Shown here: one piece after another, positions 35,053 to 44,018 of the stretch | How the letters are laid out: the number at the start of each line of letters is the position of its first letter | Numbering within the stretch: the first letter of the stretch is position 1 | NCBI RefSeq assembly: GCF_028728205.1 | Contig: NZ_JAQYUU010000001.1 | Span: forward strand, 1,043,318-1,107,317 | From: Clostridium sp. 'White wine YQ' | Lineage (GTDB): Bacteria; Bacillota; Clostridia; Clostridiales; Clostridiaceae | Length of the DNA stretch: 64,000 bases | Direction: 5' to 3' | Made by a program: the position numbers and the translations under genes | The notes under the pieces: generated by a model | The model's database searches: none | What the model saw: the letters and a program-made list of their open reading frames with translations, nothing else | What the model was told of the DNA's origin: nothing

Positions 35053-35436
35053 ATGAAATTAAGTAATGAAAGAATAATAAATGATGCAGCAAAGTTAAAG
35101 GAAATAGCACAGAAGCAATTACCAATCAAGGTATCATATGCTTTGGCTAAAAACATAGCAAAAATTGATAGTGAACTCAAAATATATAATAAAGAGCGAG
35201 AAAAGCTTATAGATAAGTATGCTGAAAAAGATGAAAAAGGAAATATCATCTCTTACGAAAATGGGAATATAAAGATTAAATATGATTGTATTGAAGATTT
35301 TAATAAAGACAATAAAGAATTACTAGAAATAGAAAATGAGATAGAAATACATCAATTTAACTTTAGCTTATTGGATGGATATAATAATATCTCTGCAGCA
35401 GAGCTTATGGCTATTGACTATATGATAGAGGAATAA
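35053..35436 (+). CDS. DUF1617-like phage protein
   Basis: A 127-aa helical protein. KLSNERIINDAAKLKEIAQK, LPIKVSYALAKNIAKID and YNKEREKLIDKYAEKDEKGN match the DUF1617 family of phage proteins of unknown function that lie next to tail genes. AGAAAGGAAG precedes the ATG. Confidence 0.78.
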   Translation: MKLSNERIINDAAKLKEIAQKQLPIKVSYALAKNIAKIDSELKIYNKEREKLIDKYAEKDEKGNIISYENGNIKIKYDCIEDFNKDNKELLEIENEIEIHQFNFSLLDGYNNISAAELMAIDYMIEE

Positions 35437-35468
35437 ACCTTTTTTTTCTTTTAGAAAGGAGGGAAGTA

Positions 35469-38400
35469 ATGCTTCAATTATATGACTTAAATAAAGTAAA
35501 AATAGCAGGATTAAAAAACTATAAAGATTTAAAAGTAGAGAGAGATCTTTCAGGTGATGAAGTTCTCTCTTTTTTATATCCTCAAAACGATTTTAAATAC
35601 GATTCAATAAAAGAAGAATGCTATATTAGAACAAAGAAAAATGAGTATGTAATCAAAGAAGTAAATGTCGATAATGATTGGACTGGATTTGTAGGTAAAG
35701 TAAATGTTGAAAGCTTAAAAGGTACAACTATTCAACATTTTGAAGCAGTAGAACAAACTTGTACTAATTCAGTTAATTTAGCTTTAGCAGGAACTGGATG
35801 GACAATTGGATCATGTGATGTAACTAAAAAAAGAACAATTAGAAAAGCTAATTGTTCAAGTTATGATATTCTTCAGGAAATCAGAAAAGTCTATAGATGT
35901 GATTTTAAGTTTGATGCTATAAATAAGAAAATATACATTTATAAATTGATGGGAACTGATAGAGGATCTTATTTCTCAGAAAGCTTAAACATAAAGAAAT
36001 TAGGTGTACAAAGTAGTTCGTATGATTTCGTTACAAGGCTAATTCCAATAGGCAAGAATGGACTTAAAATTACTTCTGTAAATGGTGGAAAGGAATATGT
36101 AGAGAATTATCAGTATTCTACTAAGGTTATAACTATTTATTGGGAAGATAATAGATACACAGATGCTCAAAGTTTATTAGAAGATGCAACTGCCAAGCTT
36201 GATGAATTATCTAAACCTATAAGAGCCTACAGTGCTGAGATATTTGATTTAGCAAACTTAAATGATAAATATAGTAATATTCTCGACTATGACTTAGGTG
36301 ATACTATTACGCTTCTTTCCAAAGATAAAAAAGTTAAAGAAAAGCAAAGGATAGTTAAAATTATAGAGTATCCTGATGAGCCTGAGCGAAATTCATGTGA
36401 TATTGCGAATAAGTCTTTAAGTTTTGAAGATATTCAAGCTGAGAATCAAGCTATCATAGATTCTGCTGATAATGTGATTACTAGTGATGGCGGTTTAGAT
36501 GGTTCTAAGGTTGATGGTATAGACTGGAATAAGTTACAGAATGTACACATAATGATAGCAGATATACAAGATATGAGCGTTGTTACAGCAAGGATAGGAA
36601 CTCTAGAGAATACCACAGCTCATATAACTAACGGTAACATAGATAACGCAAATATTGATGTTGCACATGTTAATAGATTATATGATAACTATGCACACAT
36701 AGTTAATGGAGTTATAGATAATGCTCAAGTTGATACAGCTAACATTAAAACAGGGGCAATAGGAACAGCACAAATACAATATGGTGCAATAACACAGGCT
36801 TTAATTGCAAATAGTGCAGTTGGAAGTGAGCAAGTAGCTGACAGTAGCATAGGCAATGCAAAAATAATCGACTTAGATGTAGCCAAGTTATTAGCCGGAG
36901 ACATATCAACTAATAAGTTTACGGTTGTTTCAGATAGTGGGAACTTAAAAATCCAAGGTAATACATTACACGTTTGGGATACTACAGGGAAAGAACGAAT
37001 ATCATTGGGGTTAAATGGAACTGATTACAATTTAACCGTTAGAGCTGCAGATGGAACAACTGTTATGTTTGGAGCAAATGGAGTGACTAACGCAGGAATA
37101 ACTTCAGGGGCAGTAGATGATAGTAAAGTAGCTGCCAATGCTAATATTAATGGGAGTAAAATAGAAAAGGAAAGCCTAGTTGCCAGCATTAATGGAGCTA
37201 CTACAACATTAAAAGCTTCTAAGGTTAAATTAGACACTGAAAATCAGACTTTAGATATAGCATTTTCTAGCTTGAAGAGTACAGTAACTACTACTGCCAA
37301 TACAGTAAGTAGTCAAGGTACCTCAATTTCAACTATTCAAGGTCAGATAAGCTCTAAAATATGGAGTACTGATATTACAACAGCAGTTAATAATCTACAA
37401 GTTGGAGGAAGGAACTTACTAAAGAAATCCTCGATAGGTGGTACGCAGACAGCTGATTATTACGGAGGAAATAATGCCTATTATAAAAATATATCAACTT
37501 CTACGTGGAGAATACAGGGATTTACATCTCATGACATAGGCAATTATTCATTAGGATTTTGGGCAAAAGCAACGACTGCAGGTGTATTAACTGTAGATAT
37601 ATGTGACCAGTTTAGCACTGCTTTTAATGTAACTACAGAATGGCAATATTTTAAACTTGAAAACAAATATATTACATCCGTATATCTTAATCAAACCTAT
37701 TTTGGATTTATAGATTTTAGTGGTGTATCGCTAGGTACTCTTTATTTAGGTAATGTTAAATTAGAAAAAGGTTCAAAGTGTAGTGATTGGGATTTAGCTC
37801 CGGAAGATGTGCAAGGACAAATCGATAGTATTAATACTAATATAACTACAAACTATAGTACAACTACACAAACAACTACACTGATTAATACTGCAGTAAG
37901 TTCAGTAACTACTGAACTTCATACAAATTATAGTACTACAACAGCTATGAATACAGCTATCTCTCAAAGTGCATCTGGTGTTTTAAGCACAGTTTCTAGT
38001 ACTTATGCAACTAAGAATGATTTGACAGGAAAAGTAGATTTATCAACTTATAATTCTTATGTTTCGCAGACAGCAACTGCTATAAGTTCTAAAGTATCTA
38101 GTAGTGACTATACTGGAAATACAATAGCTTCATTAATTAATCAGAGTGCAACTACTATTAAATTAAGTGCTAGTAAAATTGACCTTTCTGGATATGTAAC
38201 CATTTCAGCTTTAGGAACTGCTGGTTTAACTGTAATTAATGGCTCTAATATTACTACAGGTACAATATCAGCAAATAGAATAAGTGGTGGAACTATTTCA
38301 GGTGTAAATATAAATGTTGTAACAGATGTTAAGATAGGTAATAACCTTTATTTAAGAGGTGGAAATGCAGAAAATACATTGGGAGGATCAATATATTTTG

Positions 38401-39206
38401 GTACTGGATTTACAGATGGAGCAAGGATATACGCTATAGCAGCCTATGATGTTCCAGCTCCAGGTGCAGCAGAAGTCCACTATGTTTCTGGTGGTGGCGG
38501 TGCAGGTTGGCATGTGTTTCATGGTGATATATTTATAGGTGGTTTAATCTCAGCGGGTCAACAAATTTTAAATGGAAGGGATACATGGTTAAGGACTTAT
38601 GGGCAAACAGGTTGGTATAATGGTACTTACGATGGTGGAATGTATATGATAGATTCCACATGGGTAAGAACATATTCAAATAAAGGTTTGGCATCCCCTT
38701 CTGCTGCTCATGACAGAGTGCAAGGCTTTAGCAACGCAGAGATTTCATATTTTGGTTCAGGAAGTTGCGGAGTAGATATGACTAGTGGTGATGCTAGATG
38801 GAGAAAAGATGCGTATAACTATATACTTCAAGCTGCAGGCGGTGTATATATTTATAGTGGCGGAGTAAATAGGCACACATTTAACTCGAACGGTACTAAG
38901 AGCGGGGGATCAATTGAAATAGATGAAATTAATTATGGATTATCTCCTATAGATTCTCCGAAAGTACTTATTGAAGATGTTTTATTTGATGTTGAAGTTA
39001 ATGAAGAAGGAACACTTATAGAGCTGGATGAGAGGCTTACTAAAGCACTATATCAGTATGCAGTATTTCCTAGTAGCGGAAAGGTAGAGGTTGTAGAAAA
39101 AAATAAAAAAAACTTTAAGGTAATTGGATATAGTGGAAGAGTAGATTTCAAAATAATAGGAACGAGAATTGATTCTACAGAAGTAGATTGGCTAGTTTTA
39201 TATTAG
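35469..39206 (+). CDS. tail endopeptidase/fibre protein
   Basis: A 1,245-aa protein. Residues 1 to about 330 match the siphovirus tail endopeptidase (Prophage_tail/ReqiPepy6 gp37-like) domain that sits under Dit. A stretch of short repeats follows (AHITNGNIDNANIDVAHVN; AHIVNGVIDNAQVDTANI). Then comes a carbohydrate-binding-like jelly roll near 655-780, coiled TTT-rich repeats, a beta-helix-like fibre part and a tail near 1,165-1,245 with DSPKVLIEDVLFDVEV. It likely binds the host surface. AGGAGGGAAG precedes the ATG. Confidence 0.88.
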   Translation: MLQLYDLNKVKIAGLKNYKDLKVERDLSGDEVLSFLYPQNDFKYDSIKEECYIRTKKNEYVIKEVNVDNDWTGFVGKVNVESLKGTTIQHFEAVEQTCTNSVNLALAGTGWTIGSCDVTKKRTIRKANCSSYDILQEIRKVYRCDFKFDAINKKIYIYKLMGTDRGSYFSESLNIKKLGVQSSSYDFVTRLIPIGKNGLKITSVNGGKEYVENYQYSTKVITIYWEDNRYTDAQSLLEDATAKLDELSKPIRAYSAEIFDLANLNDKYSNILDYDLGDTITLLSKDKKVKEKQRIVKIIEYPDEPERNSCDIANKSLSFEDIQAENQAIIDSADNVITSDGGLDGSKVDGIDWNKLQNVHIMIADIQDMSVVTARIGTLENTTAHITNGNIDNANIDVAHVNRLYDNYAHIVNGVIDNAQVDTANIKTGAIGTAQIQYGAITQALIANSAVGSEQVADSSIGNAKIIDLDVAKLLAGDISTNKFTVVSDSGNLKIQGNTLHVWDTTGKERISLGLNGTDYNLTVRAADGTTVMFGANGVTNAGITSGAVDDSKVAANANINGSKIEKESLVASINGATTTLKASKVKLDTENQTLDIAFSSLKSTVTTTANTVSSQGTSISTIQGQISSKIWSTDITTAVNNLQVGGRNLLKKSSIGGTQTADYYGGNNAYYKNISTSTWRIQGFTSHDIGNYSLGFWAKATTAGVLTVDICDQFSTAFNVTTEWQYFKLENKYITSVYLNQTYFGFIDFSGVSLGTLYLGNVKLEKGSKCSDWDLAPEDVQGQIDSINTNITTNYSTTTQTTTLINTAVSSVTTELHTNYSTTTAMNTAISQSASGVLSTVSSTYATKNDLTGKVDLSTYNSYVSQTATAISSKVSSSDYTGNTIASLINQSATTIKLSASKIDLSGYVTISALGTAGLTVINGSNITTGTISANRISGGTISGVNINVVTDVKIGNNLYLRGGNAENTLGGSIYFGTGFTDGARIYAIAAYDVPAPGAAEVHYVSGGGGAGWHVFHGDIFIGGLISAGQQILNGRDTWLRTYGQTGWYNGTYDGGMYMIDSTWVRTYSNKGLASPSAAHDRVQGFSNAEISYFGSGSCGVDMTSGDARWRKDAYNYILQAAGGVYIYSGGVNRHTFNSNGTKSGGSIEIDEINYGLSPIDSPKVLIEDVLFDVEVNEEGTLIELDERLTKALYQYAVFPSSGKVEVVEKNKKNFKVIGYSGRVDFKIIGTRIDSTEVDWLVLY

Positions 39207-39218
39207 GAGGTAAGAAAG

Positions 39219-39524
39219 ATGGCTATACAGAAAGAGATAGTAGCCCCAACAGGGGCGGAAGCAACATATTGGACGGTTCAATCAATAGCTATGAATTACT
39301 TGGAGAAAAGAGCCCAAGTAATCATATATGGGTATGCTAATGAGGAGGCTAGGAATAACGCTCCATCAAATTATGTACACAGAAAGATATACAATATTTA
39401 TGGAGACCACTTTGAAATTTTTGGCACAGATGAGCTAAGTATCGCAGAAATGTGTCCAATTAAAGCTTGTTATGAGTATATAAAGACACATGATGAGGAT
39501 TTTAAAGATGCGATTAATGTATAA
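39219..39524 (+). CDS. small tail-fibre-associated protein
   Basis: A 101-aa protein (AIQKEIVAPTGAEATYWTVQ to EDFKDAINV) that follows the fibre gene by 12 bp. Short proteins with this start are common behind phage fibre genes and may decorate or help fold the fibre. No catalytic motif is visible. TAGGAGGTAAG precedes the ATG. Confidence 0.68.
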   Translation: MAIQKEIVAPTGAEATYWTVQSIAMNYLEKRAQVIIYGYANEEARNNAPSNYVHRKIYNIYGDHFEIFGTDELSIAEMCPIKACYEYIKTHDEDFKDAINV

Positions 39525-39543
39525 TGAGTGGATTAAAGTATAT

Positions 39544-39565
39544 GGAGCACAAAGCTCTTTTTTTA
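39544..39565 (+). terminator. terminator at the end of the tail genes
   Basis: GGAGC and GCTC(T) with a 5-base loop, followed by a run of seven T. A short stem but a clear T run; it separates tail genes from the SOS-type promoter region. Confidence 0.65.
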
Positions 39566-39701
39566 TTGCATAAAAATAAGGAAGGTTAAGTATATCACTT
39601 GGGGGTGATTATACGCTAAATGAAGCACCTTCCTTGTTATTTAGATTATTGACAACATTAAGAGTTTTATACAATTTAAAGAAAAAATATTCTAAAATCC
39701 A

Positions 39702-39730
39702 TTGAGTAGGAACATTTGTTCGTATATAAT
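39702..39730 (+). promoter_or_regulatory. SOS promoter with LexA box before the lysis region
   Basis: TTGAGT at 39702-39707, a 17-bp spacer and TATAAT at 39725-39730 form a good sigma-A promoter. The spacer contains GAACATTTGTTC (39710-39721), a LexA/DinR box (GAAC-N4-GTTC). Bound LexA would cover the core promoter. Confidence 0.82.
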
Positions 39731-39751
39731 ATTCCATAGGAGGGATTTCTT

Positions 39752-40012
39752 ATGAGAATAGTAAATAAATTATGTAATGTAATATGTTCTTTTAAAGAGA
39801 ATGGTGAAGTGCGCCCACACCGAATTAAAATCGAAGAGAATGATGAATATAAAGTATTAGAAGTAAAGAAAATCATATATAAAGATGAAGAGAAAATAAA
39901 TGGAGCGTGGATTAAATCTTTTACTTGTCAATCAGAAATTAATGGATACGAAAGAATGTTTGAATTAAGATTCAATAAAAGCGAATGCTTGTGGTATCTG
40001 TGGAAGATGTAG
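39752..40012 (+). CDS. small protein under SOS-type promoter
   Basis: An 86-aa protein beginning MRIVNKLCNVICSFKENGEV, with PHRIKIEENDEYKVLEVKKI and a final LRFNKSECLWYLWKM. It looks like a small clostridial protein group I have seen near DNA-damage genes, without known function. ATAGGAGG precedes the ATG. The LexA-box promoter lies 22 bp upstream of the gene, so it is probably induced on DNA damage, when the phage itself is induced. Confidence 0.68.
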   Translation: MRIVNKLCNVICSFKENGEVRPHRIKIEENDEYKVLEVKKIIYKDEEKINGAWIKSFTCQSEINGYERMFELRFNKSECLWYLWKM

Positions 40013-40022
40013 GTGAAGTGAT

Positions 40023-40121
40023 ATGAATTGTAGTAAGTGCAAATATACAAAATGCTTAATGCGTACAGATAAAGAATTTAAAATATGTCCAGTGGAATTA
40101 GCAAAACAGAAAAGAAACTAA
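40023..40121 (+). CDS. 32-aa Cys-rich mini-protein
   Basis: MNCSKCKYTKCLMRT to KQKRN, with C3, C6, C11 and C22, a likely zinc-binding peptide. AGGTGAAGTG precedes the ATG, 11 bp after the previous gene. It shares the SOS-type transcript. Short, so moderate confidence. Confidence 0.5.
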   Translation: MNCSKCKYTKCLMRTDKEFKICPVELAKQKRN

Positions 40122-40127
40122 GATTAA

Positions 40128-40152
40128 GGGAGTATGAAATTACTCTCTTTTT
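40128..40152 (+). terminator. terminator before the holin start
   Basis: GAGTA (40130-40134) and TACTC (40141-40145) extend by two weaker pairs, and a CTTTTTATTT run follows. It closes the two small SOS genes and supports a holin start downstream of it. Confidence 0.65.
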
Positions 40153-40183
40153 ATTTAAAAAATATGAGAAAGAAGGTATTAAA

Positions 40184-40642
40184 GTGGAAAGATTATTAAG
40201 TATTAAAAACACAATTTTTGTAGTTGTTGGTGCAGTGGGTGGAACCATAGGGACTGTGTTAGGGGGATATAGCAGTATTCTTATAGCCTTGATTGGATGT
40301 ATGATTATTGACTATGTAACAGGGTTAATTGTTGCATTAGTATTTAAGAATTCTCCTAAAACATCAACTGGAGCAGCACAAAGTAAAGCAGGACTTATAG
40401 GGTTGATAAAGAAGATATTTATTCTATTAATCATAGTGATGGTAAATCAAATTGATGTAGTTTTAGGATCTAATGGATTCTTACGAAACGCAGCTATGAT
40501 AGGATTTATGGCAAATGAATGTTTATCTATAATTGAGAATGCTGGATTAATGGGAATTGATTTACCACCTGCAGTTAAAAATGCAATAGATATTCTTAAA
40601 AAGAAAAGTGAAGTAAATAATGAAAGTCAAGGAGCTCAATAA
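40184..40642 (+). CDS. phage holin (holin_4/TcdE-like family)
   Basis: A 152-aa protein with hydrophobic segments near 8-30, 32-50 and 70-90, including IALIGCMIIDYVTGLIVALV and the conserved SKAGLIGLIKKIF, typical of the toxin-secretion/lysis holin family. It would permeabilise the membrane for the amidase. GTG 40184 with GAAGGT in front is chosen, because frames starting earlier cross a terminator and exceed the family's usual 140 residues. Confidence 0.9.
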   Translation: MERLLSIKNTIFVVVGAVGGTIGTVLGGYSSILIALIGCMIIDYVTGLIVALVFKNSPKTSTGAAQSKAGLIGLIKKIFILLIIVMVNQIDVVLGSNGFLRNAAMIGFMANECLSIIENAGLMGIDLPPAVKNAIDILKKKSEVNNESQGAQ

Positions 40643-40656
40643 GAGCTCTTTTTATA
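40629..40656 (+). terminator. hairpin between holin and endolysin
   Basis: AAGGAGCTC and GAGCTCTT around AATAA with a T run, overlapping the holin stop. It may balance holin and endolysin expression. Confidence 0.65.
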
Positions 40657-40674
40657 TTTAAGGAGGATTAAGAT

Positions 40675-41568
40675 ATGAGTATTAATGTTATTAAATCAGA
40701 ATTAAGTTGGAATGGAGATTTACCCAATGGAGAAAATAAGCCAAGCAGAATAGTATTACATCATGCTGATGCATCAAGTTGTAATGTATTCGATATTCAC
40801 AGATGGCATTTACAAAGAGGATATGCGGGTATAGGATATCACTACTTTGTAAGAAAAGATGGAACTATTTATCAAGGAAGACAAGAAGATCAAAGAGGCG
40901 CTCATTGTCCAAGTGCTAATTACAATAGTATTGGAATATGTTTCGAAGGTTCATATATGATAGAAGTACCACCTGCAGCACAGCTAAATGCAGGACTTGA
41001 GTTAATAGCTGATATTAAGAATAGATATGGCAACATGCCTATATATGGACATAAAGATTTATACGCCACAAGTTGTCCAGGAGATAACTTTCCGTTAGTA
41101 TCTATAAAAAACTCAAAAGTAATTGCTCCAGTAGTTTCTGTACCAGTTCAAGAAGTTGCTAAGGGTGATTTTACTTATCCTAATAATGCAAGAATACAAG
41201 GAGATTGGTTCTATGTAAGAGATAAGGATGGAACAATTATTCCAGGTAGAAGAGTTGATGATGGTGATAATATAACTGTACTAAATGTATTTTACTCAAA
41301 GCAATTGGCAGAAGTTGAATATCCAACAACAACAGGAGTTAGAAAAGGATATATTACAAATAATAGATTGATTAAATATTATCATCCTTATAATTGGACT
41401 AATAATAATAGCAAAATAAATACACATGAAACACCTAATGGAGAAGTAATAGGCTCTTTAAATCCAAATGAAAAAGCTACCTTATTATATATGGTTGGAG
41501 ATTGGTCGCATGTTGTTTATACAACGTCTTTAGGTGAATTCACTAAGAGTGGATATGTAAATATATAG
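40675..41568 (+). CDS. endolysin: N-acetylmuramoyl-L-alanine amidase with SH3-like ends
   Basis: A 297-aa endolysin. Residues 1-145 form an Amidase_2/PGRP domain with zinc ligands H29 or H30, H126 (YGHKD) and C134 (TSCPG), and the YHYFVRKDGTIYQGR core. Two SH3-like wall-binding modules follow (about 165-230 and 235-297). It cleaves the peptidoglycan amide bond after holin pore formation. AAGGAGGATT precedes the ATG. Confidence 0.95.
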   Translation: MSINVIKSELSWNGDLPNGENKPSRIVLHHADASSCNVFDIHRWHLQRGYAGIGYHYFVRKDGTIYQGRQEDQRGAHCPSANYNSIGICFEGSYMIEVPPAAQLNAGLELIADIKNRYGNMPIYGHKDLYATSCPGDNFPLVSIKNSKVIAPVVSVPVQEVAKGDFTYPNNARIQGDWFYVRDKDGTIIPGRRVDDGDNITVLNVFYSKQLAEVEYPTTTGVRKGYITNNRLIKYYHPYNWTNNNSKINTHETPNGEVIGSLNPNEKATLLYMVGDWSHVVYTTSLGEFTKSGYVNI

Positions 41569-41579
41569 CTGTATTATGA

Positions 41580-41615
41580 ATTCCCATCAATCACATGATT
41601 GATGGGAATATTAAA
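41580..41615 (+). terminator. strong hairpin after the endolysin gene
   Basis: A perfect 13-bp stem, 41580-41592 with 41597-41609 and loop ACAT. It ends the lysis cassette and marks the start of the cargo region. Confidence 0.75.
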
Positions 41616-41711
41616 CTTAAAATTATTTTAGTAATGAAATATTTCTTCAATAGTTGTCCATAAAAGTATAAAGATGTATAATATAATAAATTTTATAGAT
41701 AGGAGTATTAT

Positions 41712-42647
41712 ATGAGCGCTTATCAATCACCCAATAATATATATATAAATGGCCCATTATTGATAGATGAAAAGAAAATAAATGATTTAGAGGAGCTAGA
41801 GAAATCTATACTTGAGATACTTAACTTAGAATATGAAAAATTGTATGAAATAACATTGAAAAATTATTGTGATGAATTTAAAGTAGAAACTATACCAGAT
41901 GATATAAGCAAGACTATTTTGAGAATATATTCCAGCACATTAAGAATTGAGCATGAAATACTCGCTAAGGATAAAAGTGGAAACTTATTTAAATTTCAAA
42001 GCATAGTTGCCTTGATAAGAAGTAGTGAGTTGAGTGATAAAAGAATAGTTGGAATAAAAATGCACTATCGTATGGGTGAAAATTCTGTAACTATCGAAAT
42101 ATCTGATACAAGTGGAACTAATTTTTCAGCTAATCTTGGAATACAGGATGATATAGTAAGAAATGAAGTTACATATTATATTACAAAATTCACTAATCAA
42201 TTTTATAAAATTAAATTATTAAGATTTTGGAAGGAAGCTACGTTCTTTATTTGGCCAATTTTACTTTTTTTGATATTAGGAATGTTTTCTATATTGGGAA
42301 GTCAGGATTCTGGTATTAAGGATGCAATAAAACAGAAAATGATATCAACCATAGAAAAAGGCGTTACGCAAGAGAACATAAATGAATCAGTTCAATTGAT
42401 AATGGAGTATGAGTCGAGTTATCCAAAGGATATTGAAATACAGCAAAATGGGCATTTAAAAACTGAAATTATAATTATATTAACACTTATGGCAGTTTCA
42501 GTAATGTTATCAATACACCCTAAAACAGTTATTGGAGTAGGTAAAGGCAAAGATGTAATAAATAGATGGAAGATATACACTAATCTTTTATTTATCACAG
42601 TACCTGGAATAATACTAACTGACATAATTATTCCGAAATTAATATAG
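41712..42647 (+). CDS. unrecognised membrane protein (cargo)
   Basis: A 311-aa protein. The first 165 residues are soluble with a beta-rich part (SVTIEISDTSGTNFSANLGI); hydrophobic segments follow near 178-196, 250-270 and 288-306. No family is recognised. TAGGAG precedes the ATG. It stands right after the lysis genes, where lysogenic-conversion genes usually lie. Confidence 0.55.
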   Translation: MSAYQSPNNIYINGPLLIDEKKINDLEELEKSILEILNLEYEKLYEITLKNYCDEFKVETIPDDISKTILRIYSSTLRIEHEILAKDKSGNLFKFQSIVALIRSSELSDKRIVGIKMHYRMGENSVTIEISDTSGTNFSANLGIQDDIVRNEVTYYITKFTNQFYKIKLLRFWKEATFFIWPILLFLILGMFSILGSQDSGIKDAIKQKMISTIEKGVTQENINESVQLIMEYESSYPKDIEIQQNGHLKTEIIIILTLMAVSVMLSIHPKTVIGVGKGKDVINRWKIYTNLLFITVPGIILTDIIIPKLI

Positions 42648-42667
42648 AATTATATAATTAGAGTGGA

Positions 42668-42716
42668 CAAGTTTAAAAATAGAGGAAAGTTTGAATATAT
42701 TACTTTAATTGAATAG
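42668..42716 (+). pseudogene. remnant A of the 57-codon cargo gene
   Basis: The segment encodes KNRGKFEYITLIE before a TAG, matching the end (QNRGKFEDISLIE) of the intact gene at 45,719. The 5' two thirds are missing. A CCTAG-type terminator follows at 42,726. Confidence 0.7.
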
Positions 42717-42725
42717 AAAGATTTT

Positions 42726-42755
42726 AAGCTTAGAAATAAAATTCTAGGCTTAATT
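42726..42755 (+). terminator. terminator behind remnant A
   Basis: AAGCTTAGAA pairs with TTCTAGGCTT (one G-U pair). The same CTAGG-type hairpin recurs behind remnants C and D. Confidence 0.75.
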
Positions 42756-42878
42756 TATTATTTACATGAAATTATTTAGTTTAAATTTGTAAATACTTGT
42801 TTAAATTAGTAGGTCATTATACAATTATATATAGAAATTAACTTAGTTTTTTATCATAAAGAAGAATAGGGTGAATAA

Positions 42879-43364
42879 ATGAAGAAAAATAGAAATATAA
42901 AGTGGGATAAATTAGTTAATGAGGATATTAAGAACACAGAGGAACGTGAAATAATAATTAGAAGATAGAAGAATATAAAAGAAATGTATTTAAAGAGAAT
43001 TAATGAAGGTATGAGTATCAATGAGGAATTGTATTACTTAGAAAAGAATCTTCTAAAGTATGTAACTAAGTCAGCTGAAATTAATATTGCAATGATAACT
43101 GGAATATCATTATCACTTATTGGATCAGTTATTGGAGCATCACTTAATGGGCTTAGTGGAAGCATGCTACTAGGAGGAACTTTAGCTATTGTAGTTTTAG
43201 TGATAATTTGGACATACTTTACTTTTGCAAGACCACTTAGAACTGAATCTATTGAAAGTCAATACTACAATATGTGCTTAAAAGTATTAGAAGAAATAAA
43301 GAATGAGATGAAAGAGGACAAGTTAGATAAGTTATTAGAGTTTTATGGAATTAATAAAAACTAA
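42879..43364 (+). pseudogene. membrane protein gene split by an in-frame amber codon
   Basis: The frame opens at ATG 42879 behind AGGGTG, runs 29 codons, meets TAG at 42966-42968 and continues in the same frame to 43,364. ATG 42984 starts the open remainder (126 aa, with two hydrophobic segments near 30-53 and 58-78) but has no binding site. Read through, the product would be about 161 residues. This looks like a nonsense mutation in a small two-TM gene; no family is recognised. Confidence 0.65.
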
Positions 43365-43390
43365 TATAGATAAATCAAGGGGAATGTCAT

Positions 43391-43816
43391 ATGGAGGAAT
43401 TATGGTTTAAAGGTAATACATTAGGTTCAAAAGAAAAGTTATTCATGTGGTCATATAATGGTGATGAACTACGAATAAAGAAAGAGCAGATAGATGGAAA
43501 GGAATTAAATTATACTTTTAGCAACTTTGAGTTAGAGAAAATAATAAAATATATAGAAAGTAGAAATAAAGTTGCATTAGCAAATAATGTAGAGAAGTTA
43601 AGTAATAAAACTGAAAAAGAAGGAATAGGCAGTTTTATATATAACAACTTAAAAAGTGATACAGGTATAGCTCAGTCATCTAGTCAATTAGTTTCAATAT
43701 TCTATATGACAAGTATCATTTCTTATAATGGAAAGAAAAAAGATATGGAGTTTTGGATTAAGGATAGTAATTGGAGAGAGTGTCTAAGAAACTATGTAAA
43801 AAATCAAACTAAATAA
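43391..43816 (+). CDS. unknown soluble protein (cargo)
   Basis: A 141-aa protein (EELWFKGNTLGSKEKLFMWS to CLRNYVKNQTK), mixed alpha/beta, no recognised family. AAGGGGAATG precedes the ATG. It lies 26 bp after the split membrane gene, probably co-transcribed, and is followed by a terminator. Confidence 0.5.
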   Translation: MEELWFKGNTLGSKEKLFMWSYNGDELRIKKEQIDGKELNYTFSNFELEKIIKYIESRNKVALANNVEKLSNKTEKEGIGSFIYNNLKSDTGIAQSSSQLVSIFYMTSIISYNGKKKDMEFWIKDSNWRECLRNYVKNQTK

Positions 43817-43830
43817 TAGTAAGAAAAGTT

Positions 43831-43867
43831 ACGGTGGCAAAATTTGAATTTGCTACCGTATTTTTTA
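43831..43867 (+). terminator. terminator after the 43,391 gene
   Basis: ACGGTGGCAAA (43831-43841) pairs with TTTGCTACCGT (43849-43859), one G-U pair, followed by ATTTTTTAT. Confidence 0.88.
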
Positions 43868-44018
43868 TATTTTATACTCTAATATAAATTCTAATTGTAG
43901 ATAAAAAGTTATTGTAGTAAAATTATACTATATTATGTATAATTTTATATATTATTTTATAACTAAGTCATATGTAGTATTATTTAACATTTTTATTTAG
44001 GTATAGGGGGAAAATTAA

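Noticed and set aside
42984..43364. Independent gene starting at ATG 42984
   Set aside because: There is no ribosome binding site, and the frame continues upstream through a single TAG to a well-placed ATG at 42879.
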